Source: Streptomyces sp. NBC_00708
GTDB lineage: Bacteria > Actinomycetota > Actinomycetes > Streptomycetales > Streptomycetaceae
Direction: 5' to 3'
DNA length: 64,000 nt
Assembly: GCA_036226585.1 (NCBI GenBank)
Contig: CP108997.1
Coordinates: 3,596,001-3,660,000 of the forward strand
Below are positions 40,701 through 49,993 of the stretch, in pieces. Position 1 is the stretch's first letter. Every line of letters begins with the position of its first letter. A program made the translations under genes and the position numbers. Below the pieces are notes generated by a model. The model was given only the letters and a program-made list of their open reading frames with translations, was not told where the DNA came from and ran no database searches.

Positions 40701-43700
40701 CGTTCCCGGTGTTCGCGGAAGCGTTTGACGCGGTGTGCGCGGAGGTAGACGCGCATCTCGGTTCGGCGTTGCGGGACGTGGTGTGGGGGGAAGACGCGGA
40801 GGCGCTCAACGCCACTTCGTACACCCAGCCCGCGCTCTTCGCCTTCGAGGTCGCGCTGTTCCGGCTGGTGGAGGCCTGGGGCGTCACCCCGGACGTGGTC
40901 GCGGGTCACTCGATCGGTGAGATCGCTGCCGCGCACGTTGCCGGGGTGCTGTCCCTCGGGGACGCGGCGCAGCTGGTCGTGAGCCGTGGCCGTCTGATGC
41001 AGGCGCTCCCGGCCGGTGGCGCGATGGTGGCCGTGCAGGCGACCGAGGACGAGGTGCTTCCGCTCCTCACGGACGGCGTGGGCATCGCGGCCGTCAACGG
41101 CCCGCAGGCGGTCGTGGTCTCCGGCATCGAGGCGGAAGCATTGGCCGTGGGTGAGCACTTCGCCGCACTGGGCCGGAAGACCAGCCGCCTTCCCGTCTCG
41201 CACGCCTTCCATTCCTCGCTGATGGACCCGATGCTGGACGCCTTCCGCGCCATCGCCGGCGAGTTGACGTTCCACGAACCGGCCATCCCGGTCGTCTCCA
41301 CCGTCACCGGCGCCCCGTCCACCGACTGGCATACCCCGGAGTACTGGGTCGGCCAGGTCCGTGAGCCCGTCCGCTTCGTGGCCGCCGTGGAGGCACTGGA
41401 GGCGCAGGGCGTCACCCGGTTCCTGGAGATCGGGCCCGACGGCATCCTGACCGGCCTCGCCCAGCAGGTCCTGGACGGGGGCGAGGGCGGCGGGGCCGTG
41501 CTCGTACCGTCCGTACGCAGGAACCGTCCCGAGCCCGAGGCCCTGGTCACGGCCCTGGGGCGGCTGTACGCGGACGGGGCGCGGGTCGACTGGGAGGCGT
41601 TCTACGCGGGTACGGGGGCGCGGACCGTCGAGCTGCCCACGTACCCCTTCCAGCGCACCCGCTACTGGGTGGACGCGGCCAGGCCGGCCACCGACGCGGT
41701 CGCCGTCGGGCAGGACGCGTTCGACCACCCGCTGCTCGCGGCCGTCGTGGCGTCGCCCGACTCCGAGGCCGTGACGCTCACCGCCCGCGTCTCGCTGGAC
41801 ACCCAGCCCTGGGTCGCCGACCACGCGGTGCACGGCAGCATCCTGCTTCCCGGCACCGGATTCGTGGAACTCGCCCTCCAGGCCGCCGACCATGTCGGCT
41901 GCGGGCTGCTGGAGGAGCTGACGCTGTACGCGCCGCTGGTGCTCCCGGAGCGCGGCGGGGTCTCGCTCCAGGTCGTCGTCGGTGAGCCCGACGCACAGGC
42001 CCGCCGCACGGTCCGCGTCTACTCGCGGCCCGAGAATCACCCGGACGAGCCGTGGACCCGGCACGCCGAAGGTGTGCTCGCCCCCGGGGCGGGGAACGCG
42101 CCCGCCTCCGGCCTCACCGCATGGCCACCCGTCGGCGCGGAGGAACTGGACGCCGACGGTCTGTACGACGGGCTTCAGGAGCGCGGATTCGGGTACGGGC
42201 CGGTGTTCCAGGGCCTGACGGCGGCCTGGCGGCACGGCGACGCGCTGTACGCGGAGATCGCGCTGCCCGAGCAGGCGCACCCGGACGCCGGACGCTTCGG
42301 CCTGCACCCGGCGCTGCTCGACGCCTCCATGCACGCGCTCGGCTTCGGCGGGCTCGGCGCCGAGGAGGACGGGGGACAGGCCCTGCTTCCCTTCTCCTGG
42401 ACCGGGGTCACCCTGCACGCCGCCTCCGCGACCGCCGTACGGGTCCGGCTCGCGCCGGTCGAGGGCGTGCGCAACGCGGTGCGCCTCGACCTGAGCGACC
42501 CGGCCGGGGCGCCCGTGGCCTCGGTGGAGGCGCTGCAACTGCGGCCGGTGGCCGCGCGGCAGCTGGGCGGCGGCGGGTTCCGGGAGGCGCTGCTCTCCGT
42601 CGAGTGGCAGCCGGCCGGCGGTTCCGGTGGGCCGCGCGGTGACTGGGCGGTCGCCGGGACCGGTCTGGTGGTCGCCGGGGTGCCGGTGGTCGCGGGGCTC
42701 GACGCGTTCGGCGACGCCGTACCGGAGGTGGTGCTGCTGCCCGTCCTCGCCGACGCGGACGGGGCCGGCACCGAGCACGAGGTCCCGGCCGGGACGCGTA
42801 CCGCCGTGGACGGGGCCCTGGCCGCCGTGCAGCGGTGGCTCGCCGAGCCGAGGTTCGCGCGGTCGCGTCTGGTGCTGGTGACCCGGGCCGCGGCGGCCGT
42901 CGTGGACGGCGACCCGGTCGACGTGCGGCAGGCGCCCGTCTGGGGTCTGGTGCGGGCGGCGCAGGCGGAGAACCCGGGCAGGTTCGTGCTGCTCGACCTG
43001 GAGGAGGGAGAGCCCTCGCCCCGGGCGCTCGCCGCGGCCCTCGCCACGGACGAACCCGAGCTGGCCGTACGCCGCGACAAGGTGCTCGCGCCCCGGCTCG
43101 CCCGTTCCTCGGCGCCCGGCGGCGAGGCACCGTGGGACACCGAGGGGACCGTCCTGATCACCGGCGGAACCGGCGGCCTCGGCGCGATCGTCGCCCGGCA
43201 CCTGGTGACCGAGCACGGAGTACGCCACCTGGTGCTCGCCGGGCGGCGCGGCATCGGCGCGCCCAACGCGGCCGGACTCCGCGACGAACTGACCGCGCTC
43301 GGCGCCCAGGTGGAGATCGCCGCGTGCGACGTCTCCGACCGGGCGGCCGTCGCCGCGCTGATCGCGGGCATCGACCCGGACCACCCGCTGCGCGGTGTCG
43401 TCCACGCGGCCGGTGTCGCGCACAACGGGCTCGTCGGGGCGCTCACCCCCGAGCAGGTGGACCACGTCCTGCGGGCCAAGGCGGACGCCGCCTGGCACCT
43501 GCACGAACTGACCGCCCACCTCGACCTGTCCGTGTTCGCGCTGTTCTCCTCGGCGGGCGGGCTCGTCATGGCCGCCGGCCAGGGCAACTACGCGGCGGCC
43601 AACGTCTTCCTGGACGCGCTCGCCGCCCACCGCCGCTCCCAGGGGCTGGCCGCCACCTCCATGGCGTTCGGGCTCTGGGCCACCGAGACCGGGCTCAGCC

Positions 43701-45130
43701 AGTGGCTCGGTGAGGCGGACCTCCAGCGGATGCGGCGCACCGGGACACCGGCGCTGACCGAGGAGGAGGGCCTGTGGCTGTTCGACGCGGCGGTCGCCGC
43801 CGACGCCCCGGCGCTCGTCCCGCTCCGCGTCGACCTGGCCGCGCTGCGCGCCCGCACCGACGAGGTGCCCGCGCTGCTGCGGGCCCTCGCCCCCGCCGGA
43901 CGGCGGCGCGCGGGAGCGGCGGCCGTCGTCCGCGAGGCCGGCGGGCTCGGGCAGAAGGTGCGCGGGCTCGACGAGGCGGCCCGGCTCAAGGCGGTGCTGG
44001 ACGAGGTGCTGAACCATGCCGCCGAGGTGCTGGGGCATGCGGACGCCGGAGCGGTGGACGCCGAAGCGGGCTTCCTGGAAGCTGGTTTCGACTCGCTGAC
44101 CGCCGTCGAACTCCGTAACCGGCTGGGCGCGGCCTCCGGGCTCGCGCTGCCGGCCATGGTGGTCTTCGACAGCAGGAACCCGCTGGAGCTGGCCCGGCTC
44201 GTCGCCGGCCGGCTGGCCGCCGAAGGGGGAGAGGCGGGGCCGGGTGCCACGCCCGCCCCCGAGGCCGCGAGCCCGGTCGACGACACCCTGTACGGGCTGT
44301 TCCTGGACGCGATCATGGCCGGGAACATCAAGCCCGGCCTGGCGATGCTGCGTTCGGTGGCGGCGCTGCGGCCCTCGTTCGCCACGACGGCCGACCTGGA
44401 CGTGCTGCCCGAGGCGGTCTCGTACGGGGCTCGGGCCAGGGCCGAGGTTCCGGTGCCCCGGCTGATCTGCCTCAGCACCCCGACCGTGGCGGGCGGCGTG
44501 CACCAGCACGCGCGGCTCGCGGCCCGGCTGTCGGTGCCGGTGTCCGGAATCCCGACCCCCGGATTCGCCCGCGGCGAGTCGCTGCCGGAGTCGTTCGACG
44601 CGGCCGTCGACGTCCTCGCCGAAGCCGTGCTGCGTACGGCGGACGGAGAGCCGTTCGTCCTGCTCGGCTTCTCCTCCGGCGGGCTCCTCGCCCACGCCAC
44701 CGTCGCCCGTCTGGAGCGGGTGCACGGGGTGCGGCCGGCCGGGCTCGTCCTGCTGGACACGTACTACATGGGCGCGGCGAACGACGCGATCTTCGACCAG
44801 ATGGCGTCCGCCGTCCCCGACAAGGCGGCCACCCTCGGCTCGTTCAGCAGCGCCGAACTCTCCGCGATGGGCCGGTACGTGGAGCTGCTGCCGCAGTTCA
44901 CGCAGGCGGACATCGAGGCGCCGGTGCTGTTCGTCCGGGCCGGGGACCTCTTCGAGGCGGGCGAGCGCGCCGGTGTCGGCGAGGGCGGCTGGCAGGCCGA
45001 CTGGCAGGGCGCCGAGACCGTGGCGACCGTTCCCGGCACGCATTTCACCATCGTCGAGCAGCACGTCGACACGACGGCCCCCGTCATCGACGGCTGGCTG
45101 AAGGACCTCAAGGAGCGGATCTCCTCGTGA
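28718..45130 (+). CDS. Type I polyketide synthase, three DH-KR modules with terminal thioesterase
   Basis: 5470 residues. The ATG at 28718 is preferred over one nine codons upstream because it gives the MSNDD start shared with the previous PKS and has GGTGGGA before it. Module one: KS 35-455 (Cys208), AT 586-870, DH 945-1210, KR 1397-1640 (LDD, B type), ACP 1671-1745. Module two: KS 1768-2185 (Cys1926), AT 2272-2550, DH 2638-2900, KR 3077-3330, ACP 3357-3428. Module three: KS 3457-3875, AT 3976-4250, DH 4337-4600, KR 4812-5060, ACP 5092-5168. Thioesterase 5230-5470: GFSSG with Ser5319, Asp in LLDTYY, His in GTHFT. All ATs carry HAFH. The first DH has Glu981 in place of the Gly of HxxxGxxxxP; the other two are normal. 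The TE marks this as the last PKS protein, releasing the chain by cyclisation or hydrolysis; a macrolactam is inferred from nearby amine-starter genes. Confidence 0.97.
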   Translation: MSNDDARLLDYLKRVTADLHQTRRRLQEAENQDHEPIAIVAMSCRYPGGVSSPEELWRLVAEGRDAVSTFPTDRGWDLDALRGDEGDTASGSSYVNEGGFVHDVAGFDAGFFGISPNEALTMDPQQRLLLEVSWEAIERAGIDPTALRGKPVGVFAGSGIQDYEYIVGAAGEVAEAYMTTGNAAAVISGRISYTLGLEGPAVTVDTACSSSLVSLHLAATALRRRECTLALAGGVMVMSTPSPFIAFSRQRGLAPDGRCKAFAEAADGTGWSEGAGMLVLERLADARRNGHPVLAVVRGSAVNQDGASNGLTAPNGRAQQRVIRQALANAKLSATHVDAVEGHGTGTTLGDPIEAQALLATYGQGRDEDRPLWLGSIKSNMGHAQAAAGVGSIIKMVEALRHGVLPKTLHVDEPSSHVDWSAGRVRLLTETREWERAEDRPRRAGVSAFGVSGTNAHVILEEAPAAEPAEADEATEAPADEATGAPADEALATPLPAVLPWLLSGRDATALAAQAGRVHAHVTAGSETSDADLTYSLATARAALDHRAVVLAETREEALTGLAAVAEGENHPSVVRGVAAKGKTAFLFTGQGAQRLGMGRELYDAFPVFAEAFDAVCGEVDAHLGRGLREVVWGEDAAALNSTAFTQPALFAFEVALFRLVEAWGVKPDVVVGHSIGELAAAHVAGVLSLADAAKLVVARGRLMQALPADGAMVAVQATEEEVLPLLTDGVGIAAVNGPQSVVVSGVESEALAVGEHFAALGRKTSRLSVSHAFHSSLMDPMLDDFRAVASQLMFSEPSIPVVSTVTGAASASGWQSPEYWVDQVRRPVRFADAVNAAEAFGARTFVEIGPDAILTALGTASATDENTTCVPLIRKDRGESEALVAGLARLFTTGLAVNWGAFYAGTGTQQAELPTYAFQRTRYWVEGTNAPGDLSAAGLAAAGHPLLGAVVSLADSGGVVLTGRVSVSAQPWLADHVVGESVVFPGTGFVELAVRAGDQVGCETLDELMLQAPLVLPARGAVALQVEVGASDASGRRPFSVHSRREDQPDLPWTLHAAGVLSATTTDPAPFDLAAWPPAGAEAIDTEGVYASLAEAGLAYGPAFRGLTAAWRSGTGICAEVALPERAHADAGKFGLHPALLDASLHGSVFTDLFAEATGPVLPFVWTGVRLHASGAARLRVRIAPDGAGAVALSVADETGRPVLSVDSLVLREVSAEQLAAARTVAHESLFGLDWVELPAGEQVSAPADRTELSADGPVPESVVLRSRHSGADPAAVRAATTEILAALQHWLSAERSAGSRLLVATSGAVARPGEDVTDLAGAAVWGLVRSAQAEHPGRIVLADLDDLADDAQAGAALATGESQTLVRGTTVYGARLVRLTDDPETRVRPDFGTGTVLVTGATGALGSLVARQLVETHGVRSLLLVSRRGADAPGAAELSAQLRALGAEITVAACDVADRDALAAALDGVPLTGVVHLAGVLDDTLIASLTPESLDTVLRAKADAALHLHELTRDADLSAFVLFSSATGVLGVPGQGNYGAANALLDALATHRTAHGLPARSLAWGLWASGMSGALTDADLQRMSRTGIGALTAAYGLDLFDRALTVDTPVVLPIRLDVRTLAEAGEALPPLFRKLVRVRARRTAGSAPEAAGALRGRLAGLDREEQERILLDLVRTQVAVALGYPDADAVDETRAFSELGFDSLTAVEFRNAVSAAAEVRLPATLAFDYPSPRALARHLLSELDGSIAEVAPARGVSGAGAGNDDDPIVIVSMACRYPGGVRSPEQLWRLVADGVDAVSDFPANRGWDLDRVYDPTSGRPHTTYANEGGFLHGAGEFDPAFFGISPNEAAIMDPQQFLLLETAWEAFERAGIDPETLRGSMTGCYAGMMYHDYAANNSTGAIASGRVSYVFGLEGPAVTVDTACSSSLVSLHMAAQALRSGECSLALAGGVAVMATPEVFVEFSRQRGLAPDGRCKSFGIGANGTGWGEGAGMLLLERLSDARRNGHPVLAVVRGSALNQDGASNGLTAPNGPSQQRVIRQALANAGLTAAEVDAVEAHGTGTTLGDPIEAQALLATYGQDRPDGQPLWLGSIKSNMGHTQAAAGVAGIIKMVMAMRHGVLPPTLHAEERSDQIDWSEGDVELLTEAREWAPAGHPRRAGISSFGISGTNAHVIVEEAPEAAVTEAGADLAVTPWVVSAKSAEALAGQASQLLTVAGDHRAEDIGHSLVTSKPAFEHRAVVFGDRTGALAALAAGEEHAGLVRGVTRAVGKSAFLFTGQGAQRLGMGRELYEAFPVFAEAFDAVCAEVDPHLGSALREVVWGEDAEALNATGFTQPALFAFEVALFRLVEAWGVTPDVVVGHSIGELAAAHVAGVLSLADAAKLVVARGRLMQALPTGGAMVAVQATEDEVLPLLTDGVGIAAVNGPRSVVVSGIESEALAVGEHFAAAGRKTSRLPVSHAFHSSLMDPMLDAFRAIAGELTFHEPAIPVVSTVSGELSIDWQSPEYWVDQVRRPVRFADAVNAAEALGVRTFVEIGPDAILTALGAASATEDTSAFTPLVRKKRPEAESLIAGLGRLYVDGVRVGWEAFYAGAGARTVELPTYAFQCTRYWIGTEEYLANSWIGGGSSMATAGLTDAGHPLLGAVVPSPDTDMVTFTGRLSAGTHGWIVDHDVLGSILLPGTGFVELAIRAGDQVGCAVLEELALQAPLILPERGAVTVQMVVGAADATARRSVSVYSRAEDRPDLPWTLHADGVLAPGTETAAFDLAAWPPAGAEELSLEGAYDGLRERGFGYGPTFQGLKAAWRVGDVLFAEVALPEQAHAEAEKFGLHPALLDAAMHAALVNGTGGDETVLPFVWREVSLHAAGASAVRVRITQPTPESLSLQVADATGAPVATVGAVVGRPVSTEQLATSGNDSLFRIAWHKLPTAPARTPSDAPAPVVFTCGTRGLDADMPGAVHGLVNQALEAVQEWLAEDRPEGAVLAVATRGAVAVAEGEPVDVRQAPVWGLVRAAQAENPGRFVLVDSDGSVPWEQVTALGEPELVVRDGEVWVPRLVLAPPGADAAPVWDADGTVLITGGTGGLGARVARHLVAEHGVRQLLLVGRRGASTPGVGDLVAELSGLGASVAVAACDVADRESLAAVLASVDPAYPLSGVVHVAGVVDNGVVGALTPDRVGAVLRPKVDAAWHLHELTRDLDLSAFVTFSSAGGLVLAAGQGNYAAANVFLDALAAQRHAEGLPATSMAFGLWGVDTGMTSIDMLGLAEERMAAQGLPALSETEGLALFDAALESGLAATVPLRIDTNVLRDRATELPALLRGLVRVPVRRTAQSTDGGDGLLARLTGLDAEARSAALLDLVRTHVAGVLGHASADAIEPERAFSELGFDSLAAVELRNRLGAATGLRLPATLIFDYPTADAVAAYMGEEVAGSDRALPAPTRALPAGGGSGADDDPVVIVGMGCRYPGGVTTPEELWRLVADGVDAIGDFPGDRGWDAEVYDPEPGTPGRTYAREGGFLYDAPEFDPVFFGISPNEALMMDPQQRLLLEVSWEAIERAGLDPTTLKGSSTGVFAGLMYHDYALGVEAAASSGGSLVSGRTAYTLGLEGPAVTVDTACSSSLVALHMAAQAVRSGECALALAGGVAVMGTPGMFIEFSRQRGLAPDGRSKSFAASADGVAWGEGAGVLLLERLSDARRNGHPVVAVLRGSALNQDGASNGMTAPNGPSQQRVIRQALANAGLTAAEVDAVEAHGTGTTLGDPIEAQALLATYGQGRADEQPLWLGSIKSNMGHTQAASGIAGVMKMVMAMRHGVLPKTLHVDAPSDQVDWDAGNVALLTEARAWQPADRPRRAGVSSFGISGTNAHVIVEEAPEHVAATVGDRELPVFPLVLSGKSPQALAAQAERLLDRVTDEPALSPADLGLSLVATRTAFPHRAVVLGADTEELLRGLTALAQGRNAPAVASGQARRSGSSAFLFTGQGAQRLGMGRELYDAFPVFAEAFDAVCAEVDAHLGSALRDVVWGEDAEALNATSYTQPALFAFEVALFRLVEAWGVTPDVVAGHSIGEIAAAHVAGVLSLGDAAQLVVSRGRLMQALPAGGAMVAVQATEDEVLPLLTDGVGIAAVNGPQAVVVSGIEAEALAVGEHFAALGRKTSRLPVSHAFHSSLMDPMLDAFRAIAGELTFHEPAIPVVSTVTGAPSTDWHTPEYWVGQVREPVRFVAAVEALEAQGVTRFLEIGPDGILTGLAQQVLDGGEGGGAVLVPSVRRNRPEPEALVTALGRLYADGARVDWEAFYAGTGARTVELPTYPFQRTRYWVDAARPATDAVAVGQDAFDHPLLAAVVASPDSEAVTLTARVSLDTQPWVADHAVHGSILLPGTGFVELALQAADHVGCGLLEELTLYAPLVLPERGGVSLQVVVGEPDAQARRTVRVYSRPENHPDEPWTRHAEGVLAPGAGNAPASGLTAWPPVGAEELDADGLYDGLQERGFGYGPVFQGLTAAWRHGDALYAEIALPEQAHPDAGRFGLHPALLDASMHALGFGGLGAEEDGGQALLPFSWTGVTLHAASATAVRVRLAPVEGVRNAVRLDLSDPAGAPVASVEALQLRPVAARQLGGGGFREALLSVEWQPAGGSGGPRGDWAVAGTGLVVAGVPVVAGLDAFGDAVPEVVLLPVLADADGAGTEHEVPAGTRTAVDGALAAVQRWLAEPRFARSRLVLVTRAAAAVVDGDPVDVRQAPVWGLVRAAQAENPGRFVLLDLEEGEPSPRALAAALATDEPELAVRRDKVLAPRLARSSAPGGEAPWDTEGTVLITGGTGGLGAIVARHLVTEHGVRHLVLAGRRGIGAPNAAGLRDELTALGAQVEIAACDVSDRAAVAALIAGIDPDHPLRGVVHAAGVAHNGLVGALTPEQVDHVLRAKADAAWHLHELTAHLDLSVFALFSSAGGLVMAAGQGNYAAANVFLDALAAHRRSQGLAATSMAFGLWATETGLSQWLGEADLQRMRRTGTPALTEEEGLWLFDAAVAADAPALVPLRVDLAALRARTDEVPALLRALAPAGRRRAGAAAVVREAGGLGQKVRGLDEAARLKAVLDEVLNHAAEVLGHADAGAVDAEAGFLEAGFDSLTAVELRNRLGAASGLALPAMVVFDSRNPLELARLVAGRLAAEGGEAGPGATPAPEAASPVDDTLYGLFLDAIMAGNIKPGLAMLRSVAALRPSFATTADLDVLPEAVSYGARARAEVPVPRLICLSTPTVAGGVHQHARLAARLSVPVSGIPTPGFARGESLPESFDAAVDVLAEAVLRTADGEPFVLLGFSSGGLLAHATVARLERVHGVRPAGLVLLDTYYMGAANDAIFDQMASAVPDKAATLGSFSSAELSAMGRYVELLPQFTQADIEAPVLFVRAGDLFEAGERAGVGEGGWQADWQGAETVATVPGTHFTIVEQHVDTTAPVIDGWLKDLKERISS
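30128..30187 (+). repeat. 24-bp tandem repeat in KS-AT linker
   Basis: Two and a half units with a period of 24 bp (30128, 30152, 30176), encoding [12 protein letters not shown] repeats in the KS-to-AT linker of the first module of the terminal PKS. Units differ at a few bases. It is a flexible Ala/Glu/Pro linker without expected catalytic role. Confidence 0.8.
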
Positions 45131-45177
45131 CTGTTGAACACCCCATACCCGGACGAGCGCAGGAGGCGGGCCGATGA
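45127..45177 (+). other. 16-codon mini-ORF linking the PKS and ligase genes
   Basis: GTG at 45127 overlaps the PKS stop as GTGA, runs 16 codons ([16 protein letters not shown]) and its TGA overlaps the ATG of the next gene as ATGA. AAGGAG lies about ten bases before the GTG. This could couple translation of the two genes, or be the remnant of a lost gene, or chance. There is no evidence that the peptide has a function. Confidence 0.25.
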
Positions 45178-46769
45178 GCCTGAGCACGGAGCACCCGGCG
45201 GCGGTCGGCGCGCCGGCCGAGCGCATCCACGAATTCATGCTGGCCGCGGCCCGCACCGCGCCGGACAGTCCGGCGGCCTGGGAGGCGGCGGAGGACGGTT
45301 CGCACCGGGTCCTCAGCTACCGCCAACTGGAGCGCAGGGCCCACGACTACGCGGTCACCCTGGACTCCCTCGGCCTCGACATCGGTGACCGGGTCGTCCT
45401 GGAGAGCGACAACTCGGCCGCCGCCGTGGCCGCGCTGCTGGCCTGCTCGATGCTCGGGCTCACCTTCATCCCGGTGAGCCCCGACGTCCCCGACCCCCGC
45501 CTCCGTACGATCATCGACACGGCGGAACCGGCCCTGCACCTCCAGACGCCGAAGGGCACCCGCGAGGGCATCCCGTCGACCGTCGGCACGGCCCGCTTCG
45601 GCCCGGACGGGGTGACCGTGGAGCGCGTCCCGGTGGCGCGCACCCGGCACCGCCGCGAGGCCGTCACCACCGACGCCGCGTACATGATCTTCACCTCGGG
45701 CACCACGGGACGCCCCAAGGGCGTCGTGATGAGCCACCGCGGGGTGCTCTCCTTCTACCGGGGCATGCTGCGGCACTCCATCGTCACGCCGCGGGACCGG
45801 CTGGCGACGACGTCCCCGCTCCAGTTCGACTTCGCCCTGCTCGACATCGGCCTCGCCCTGGGGTCGGGCGCGCAGCTCATTCCCGTACCGCGCGAACTCA
45901 TGCACTGGCCGCGCAGGTTCCTGCGCTTCCTCGCGGACACGGGGGCCACGCAGGTCGACGGCGTGCCGTCCATCTGGCGCCCGGTACTGCGCCACGAGGC
46001 GGCCGGCCTCGCGGCGCTGTCCGGGCAGATTCGCGGGGTGCTGTTCTCCGGCGAGGCGTTCCCGCTTCCCGAACTGCGTCAACTGCAAACGCTGCTGGGC
46101 CAGGTCCGGGTGGTGAACTGCTTCGGCCCGACCGAGGCGATGGCGTTCTCCCTCACCGATGTGCCGAACCCGCTCCCCGACACCATCGACAAGCTCTCCA
46201 TCGGCTTCGCCTACCCGGGCGCGGAGATGCTGCTGCTCGACGAGGAGGGCCGCCCGGTCGACGAGCCGGGCGAGGTGGGCGAGATCCACCTGCGCGGCCC
46301 CTCCCTCTTCACCGGCTACTGGGACGACCCGGAGGCCACCCGCTCCGTCCTCGTCCCGGACCCCCTCAACCCCCGCTCCGGCCAGCTCGTCTACAAGTCC
46401 AGCGACCTGGCGTACCGGGGCGAGAGCGGCGAGCTGTACTTCGTCGGCCGCTCCGACCTCCAGGTCAAGATGCGCGGCAACCGCGTCGAACTGGGCGAGA
46501 TCGAGCGCCGGCTCCTGGAATTCCCGGGCGTGGAGGCGGCGGCGGTCGTGGTCCGCCCGCGCCCCGGTGAGGACCCGGAGCTGTACGCGTACGTCGTCCC
46601 GGCCCACGACTTCGACGCCCAGCCGGTAGCCCTGAGCGCCTTCTGCAAGCAGACCCTCCCCGACTACATGGTCCCCCGCAAGGTCTCCCTGACCCCGTCG
46701 CTCCCCCTCACCCCGAACGGCAAGACGGACAGGCGGGCGCTGGCGGCGTTGGTGGCGGAGGAGGGGTAG
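45174..46769 (+). CDS. Adenylate-forming ligase, probable amino acid-activating enzyme
   Basis: 531 residues, ATG with AGGAGG about seven bases upstream, 43 bp after the PKS stop. Stand-alone member of the AMP-binding superfamily: [11 protein letters not shown] near 170 (ATP loop), CFGPTEAM near 320, YKSSDLAYR near 405, [15 protein letters not shown] near 425 and PNGKTDRR with the catalytic Lys near 520. The fourth core motif reads QFDFALLD, so the Asp that binds an alpha- or beta-amino group in amino acid adenylation domains is kept. It has no carrier or condensation domain, so it must load a free carrier protein or an acyl-ACP. By analogy with macrolactam starter pathways, it may add a masking amino acid to a beta-aminoacyl-ACP (VinM-like) or load the starter itself; the sequence does not decide. 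It is the last gene before a strong terminator. Confidence 0.85.
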   Translation: MSLSTEHPAAVGAPAERIHEFMLAAARTAPDSPAAWEAAEDGSHRVLSYRQLERRAHDYAVTLDSLGLDIGDRVVLESDNSAAAVAALLACSMLGLTFIPVSPDVPDPRLRTIIDTAEPALHLQTPKGTREGIPSTVGTARFGPDGVTVERVPVARTRHRREAVTTDAAYMIFTSGTTGRPKGVVMSHRGVLSFYRGMLRHSIVTPRDRLATTSPLQFDFALLDIGLALGSGAQLIPVPRELMHWPRRFLRFLADTGATQVDGVPSIWRPVLRHEAAGLAALSGQIRGVLFSGEAFPLPELRQLQTLLGQVRVVNCFGPTEAMAFSLTDVPNPLPDTIDKLSIGFAYPGAEMLLLDEEGRPVDEPGEVGEIHLRGPSLFTGYWDDPEATRSVLVPDPLNPRSGQLVYKSSDLAYRGESGELYFVGRSDLQVKMRGNRVELGEIERRLLEFPGVEAAAVVVRPRPGEDPELYAYVVPAHDFDAQPVALSAFCKQTLPDYMVPRKVSLTPSLPLTPNGKTDRRALAALVAEEG

Positions 46770-46788
46770 GGGCCCGTCTCCCTGTTCA

Positions 46789-46825
46789 CGAGGTGCCGCC
46801 GGCCTGAGAGGCCGGCGGCACCTCG
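46789..46825 (+). terminator. Strong terminator after the PKS-ligase transcription unit
   Basis: Perfect 16-bp GC-rich stem (46789-46804 with 46810-46825) around a five-base loop TGAGA, followed by CTTTC. It begins 20 bp after the ligase stop. It likely ends the transcript that carries the PKS genes and insulates the accessory block downstream. Confidence 0.85.
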
Positions 46826-46862
46826 CTTTCGTGACGCGCTGATACGACTCCGAGGGCCGTCG

Positions 46863-47069
46863 ATGCCGTCACGGGCGCCGTTCGACACGGACGGCCCGAC
46901 TCGAAGTGGCGACTGCGTCGAGGTAGCCGGCGGCGTCCCCGGGTTCATGCCGGTGCGGGACAGCAAGGCCCCTCGCGGCCCTGTGGTTGCTTTCACGAGT
47001 GTCAGCTGGTCGGCGTTCGTTGCTGGAGTGAAGGAAGCCTCCCCGTCGATGGATGCGGTACGAATCTGA
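46863..47069 (+). CDS. DUF397 domain protein (small)
   Basis: 68 residues from ATG with GAGGG six bases upstream. The stretch GDCVEVAGG...VRDSKAPRGPVVAFT...WSAFVAGV matches the DUF397 pattern (NCVEV, VRDSK, LAFT, W..F), common in Streptomyces beside XRE-DUF5753 regulators. The usual N-terminal W-KSSYS segment is not well conserved, so this may be a diverged or partly decayed copy. It lies just after the terminator and upstream of the DUF6879 gene and the XRE regulator. In related loci such pairs are thought to act together in developmental or antibiotic control; exact function is unknown. Confidence 0.6.
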   Translation: MPSRAPFDTDGPTRSGDCVEVAGGVPGFMPVRDSKAPRGPVVAFTSVSWSAFVAGVKEASPSMDAVRI

Positions 47070-47238
47070 GATCTGTGGCCTGCGCCCTCTGTCCCACCTC
47101 TGATTCCCCGTCGCGGTGCCACAGTCGCCGCCGTGACACAGGCGGTTGGCCGTGTGCGGGCATTTGACGAGATCGGGACTACCCGACATCCCGCACAACG
47201 GAGAAACTCTAAGAAATTGCTTCTTGGAGGAGAACGCC

Positions 47239-47982
47239 ATGAGGTTACGGTTCATCGGCAGCACCAGTGGCGGCGGCGGTTGCCCCTCGGTCTACGAGAC
47301 CGACCGGGGTACCGTGGTCGTCCAAGGTTGGAAGCTCGACCCTGATGACCAGGCGTACGGAGACGTGCGGGACATGGCCGACGACGAGGATGTTCTCGAA
47401 GTGCCCCGAGAGCTGTTGGAGCGGTTCGCTCCGAAGCACGCGGAGAGCAACACCCGGCTCGTCAGCGGCGCCGCGTTCGACGAGTTGTTCACCACCTTCG
47501 AGCACACGGCCCGGCGGCTGGAGACCCGTACGCACTACGACATCGAGAACGAGCGTGAGTCCTTCGCGCAGTTCCTCGACGGCGAAGAGGTCGATCTCGC
47601 CTGGTTCACCTCGTGGCTCGACACCATGCGCGAGCAGACGGCGGCCGGCAAGACGGTGGCCCGGGTCCGCGTCGTGCCAGCGGAACTGACGGACTATCTG
47701 CGGTACGAACTTCACCTCGCGGAGAGCAACACCGCCGCGGGGGAAGACATCCGGTACCTGGACCGGGAGACCGCCAACCGCTTCGTGTTGCCCGACCGGG
47801 ACTTCTGGCTGTTCGACTCCAGCACCCTCGCAGTCCTCCACTTCACCGACGAGGGCCACCTCCTCGGGGCGCAGATCATCACCGACCCGGCAGTCGTCGT
47901 GGAGCACGCTCGCTGGCTCGACGCGGCCTTCCATCACGCTCAGCCCTTCCGGGAGTTCGTCAAGGAGCATCCGCCGCGTTGA
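47239..47982 (+). CDS. DUF6879-like protein with fused small N-terminal domain
   Basis: 247 residues; start set by GGAGG eight bases before ATG. Residues 1-70 (IGSTSGGGGCPSVYETDRG and following) resemble a small protein that I recall as often encoded by a separate gene next to DUF6879 genes. Residues 75-247 resemble DUF6879 (ending GEDIRYLDRE...LPDRDFWLFDS...), a family of unknown function found next to XRE regulators in actinobacteria. Here the two parts are one polypeptide. The third codon is TTA, so translation probably needs the bldA tRNA and would be late in growth. It overlaps the next gene, the XRE regulator, by four bases (TTGA). Role likely regulatory, perhaps modulating that regulator; not demonstrated. 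Confidence 0.75.
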   Translation: MRLRFIGSTSGGGGCPSVYETDRGTVVVQGWKLDPDDQAYGDVRDMADDEDVLEVPRELLERFAPKHAESNTRLVSGAAFDELFTTFEHTARRLETRTHYDIENERESFAQFLDGEEVDLAWFTSWLDTMREQTAAGKTVARVRVVPAELTDYLRYELHLAESNTAAGEDIRYLDRETANRFVLPDRDFWLFDSSTLAVLHFTDEGHLLGAQIITDPAVVVEHARWLDAAFHHAQPFREFVKEHPPR

Positions 47983-48827
47983 GCACTGCACGACAGGGCG
48001 TCCATGAAGCCCGAGAAGAACTGGGCGGACGCCTACGTGCCATCCGTGCGGCCGCTGGCATCGACGGCCGTACGCTGGCGCAGCGGCTGGGCTGGCCACC
48101 GAGCAAGATCTCCAAGATCCAGCTCGGCCGCCAGGCCCCGACCGCCGGCGACATAACGGCCTGGACGGCCGCTTGCGGAAACCCCGATGCGGCAGCCGAG
48201 CTACTGGTGCTGTTGCGTGATCTGGACAGCCGGTACGCGGAGTGGCGGCGGCAACTTCGGGAAGGCCACGCAGTGGTCCAGCGGTCGTGGGCGGAGACGG
48301 AAGCGGCCGCCAAGACCGTCCGCGCCTTCGAACCGTGCTGGGTCCCCGGTCTCTTGCAGACGGCCGACTATGCCGCCGCCCGCTTCCGTGAGCACGCCCG
48401 CTTGAACGGAAGCCGGCCGGACACGGACGCCGCTGTCGCGGCACGGCTGGCCCGGCAGGAGGTGCTGTACTCGCCCGGCCGTAAACGCTGGCACATCCTC
48501 CTGACGGAGGCGGCGCTGATGTACGGGCTGGCGCCTGCCCCGGTGATGCGCGCACAGATCGACCGCCTCGTGTCCGCGAGTACCCTGCCGGCGGTGCGGC
48601 TCGGCATCGTCCCTCTCAGGACCCGGCTGCCCGTCTCGCCCGTGCACGGCTTCTGGATCTTCGACGACCAACAGGTGATCGTGGAAGTCGTCAGCGCCGA
48701 GCTCCGGTTGGGGCTGCCTGAGGAGATCGCCCAGTACCGGAACGTCTTCGACTTGCTGGCACAGAGCGCACTGTACGACGCCGAGGCGCGGCAGCTGCTC
48801 ACAGCATCGGCTCAGATCTGGTCCTGA
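47979..48827 (+). CDS. XRE-family transcriptional regulator with DUF5753
   Basis: 282 residues from a TTG start that overlaps the previous stop (TTGA), implying translational coupling. Residues 14-60 form a helix-turn-helix (TLAQRLGWPPSKISKIQLGR, with the SKISKI recognition helix). Residues 100-280 match the DUF5753 domain (FEPCWVPGLLQTADYAAA). Such proteins include WhiJ-like regulators of Streptomyces development and secondary metabolism and are usually paired with DUF397 proteins, one of which is 0.9 kb upstream. It may control its own block; whether it controls the polyketide genes is unknown. No pathway-type regulator (LuxR/LAL or SARP) is in the window. Confidence 0.88.
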   Translation: MSTARQGVHEAREELGGRLRAIRAAAGIDGRTLAQRLGWPPSKISKIQLGRQAPTAGDITAWTAACGNPDAAAELLVLLRDLDSRYAEWRRQLREGHAVVQRSWAETEAAAKTVRAFEPCWVPGLLQTADYAAARFREHARLNGSRPDTDAAVAARLARQEVLYSPGRKRWHILLTEAALMYGLAPAPVMRAQIDRLVSASTLPAVRLGIVPLRTRLPVSPVHGFWIFDDQQVIVEVVSAELRLGLPEEIAQYRNVFDLLAQSALYDAEARQLLTASAQIWS

Positions 48828-48951
48828 GAAATACATAGAAATTTCCTTGTTGCCTCCTCGCCTCTGCGCCACCTTTGCTACGCAAACGATGTTCATCGCC
48901 ACACAGCGTTGCGATGAGGTATCGGAGTTCAGCCAGCCATAGGAGGAGCAC

Positions 48952-49344
48952 ATGAGCACCGCCACCGACATGACCGTGCAGTTGGAGGAGCTGGGCAAGT
49001 TCTTCACCATCACAGCCCGCCGATTCGACGCGGGACAGTCCGCGCCGGAGATGTTCAGCACGGCGATCGACGCCGCGTGGCACCGGTTGGCTCAGGACCC
49101 GCAGGCACACAGCGCGTTCACCGCCGAGCACGCGGGCCGGGAGCTGGCCCATTCCGAGGCTTCGGGGCGTGGCCCCATCGCCTGGGTGGCGGCATACGAG
49201 GAGGCGTACGGCCCGCTTCCGGACATCTGGTTCACTGTCGCCGACGGCAGTCTCGACGCCGCTGCGCTCGCCGCCTACCGGGATACTGGCCGCGTCGTCG
49301 CGGAGTGGAACTGCTCCCCGGCACCCAGCGACGGCGACCGGTGA
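48952..49344 (+). CDS. Hypothetical protein (130 aa)
   Basis: ATG with a strong AGGAGGA seven bases upstream, so the start is well supported. A soluble, acidic, mostly helical protein without signal peptide, membrane segment or recognisable catalytic motif. Five bases separate it from the next gene, so they are probably co-transcribed. The 124 bp upstream hold an unusually AT-rich patch (GAAATTTC at 48840) that may be part of its promoter. I do not recognise the family. Confidence 0.75.
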   Translation: MSTATDMTVQLEELGKFFTITARRFDAGQSAPEMFSTAIDAAWHRLAQDPQAHSAFTAEHAGRELAHSEASGRGPIAWVAAYEEAYGPLPDIWFTVADGSLDAAALAAYRDTGRVVAEWNCSPAPSDGDR

Positions 49345-49348
49345 TCCC

Positions 49349-49993
49349 TTGATCACCACGCACACCGGTGGATCGCCTCGGCCGACCGTCGGGGCGCTCC
49401 GTCTCGTCGAGGCCAGGTCGGTCAACCCGACGCACGTGGACATCGAAGGCTATGTGGCGTCGATGTTCGAGCACTGCCCGTACCTCGAAGCGTCCACGGC
49501 GCGCGGAATGACCGGCTGGACCGTGTACGAAGTCGTTGCGGGAGCACACCGAGGTGCCGTGGAAGCCGAGTTGTTCCATGCTGGCGTGCAGGCCGCCGAG
49601 TGGGTCCGGCCGCTGATGAGCCGTCGCCATGGTGCCCTCGTGTGCGAGAACATCGCCATCGTCGGCGACGCTGACGGTGAGTTGATGACCTGGCCGCATT
49701 GGGCCCTGAAGCATCTTTACGGGCCGGTCGGAGTGATGTTCGGCAAGTTCGCCCACGAGGTCCAGGAGTGCGACAAGTCCGGCCGCAGCATCCCGCCCGC
49801 CCCGATCTCATTCCTTCCGGTGCGGGCGTCCGTCCGGTCACGCGATCCGCAGTTCCTGCATGACACCCCCGATCTCGCTCAGAGCCTGGCCGTGGCCGCC
49901 GACGACGGCCGTGACGTATTCGAGCACATTCCTTGCGACTGGAAGGCGGTACGGGCGTGGGCGGCTTCGCTCCCTGTCCCCCGGAGGCATTAG
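49349..49993 (+). CDS. Hypothetical protein (about 214 aa)
   Basis: The TTG at 49349 is the most upstream start that clears the previous stop; GTG at 49436 or ATG at 49461 are alternatives, and no strong ribosome site decides. Soluble protein with an aromatic- and His-rich middle (WPHWALKHLYGPVGVMFGKFA) and no signal peptide or membrane segment. Its 3' end overlaps the kinase-like gene by 37 bp in another frame; the TAG stop lies within the TTA codon region of that gene. The family is not recognised. Tight packing with the kinase-like and acetyltransferase genes suggests a shared job. Confidence 0.65.
   Translation: MITTHTGGSPRPTVGALRLVEARSVNPTHVDIEGYVASMFEHCPYLEASTARGMTGWTVYEVVAGAHRGAVEAELFHAGVQAAEWVRPLMSRRHGALVCENIAIVGDADGELMTWPHWALKHLYGPVGVMFGKFAHEVQECDKSGRSIPPAPISFLPVRASVRSRDPQFLHDTPDLAQSLAVAADDGRDVFEHIPCDWKAVRAWAASLPVPRRH

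Noticed and set aside
34553..45256. Very long minus-strand ORF (over 3500 codons), and similar long minus-strand ORFs opposite the other PKS genes
   Set aside because: Antisense shadows of highly GC-rich coding DNA. Translations are low-complexity (Arg, Gly, Pro, His rich) and lack any domain, while the plus strand carries full PKS motifs.
47613..47978. N-terminal extension of the XRE regulator inside the DUF6879 gene
   Set aside because: The upstream frame is a shadow of the DUF6879 coding region. The TTG at 47979 overlapping the stop gives a normal-length regulator.
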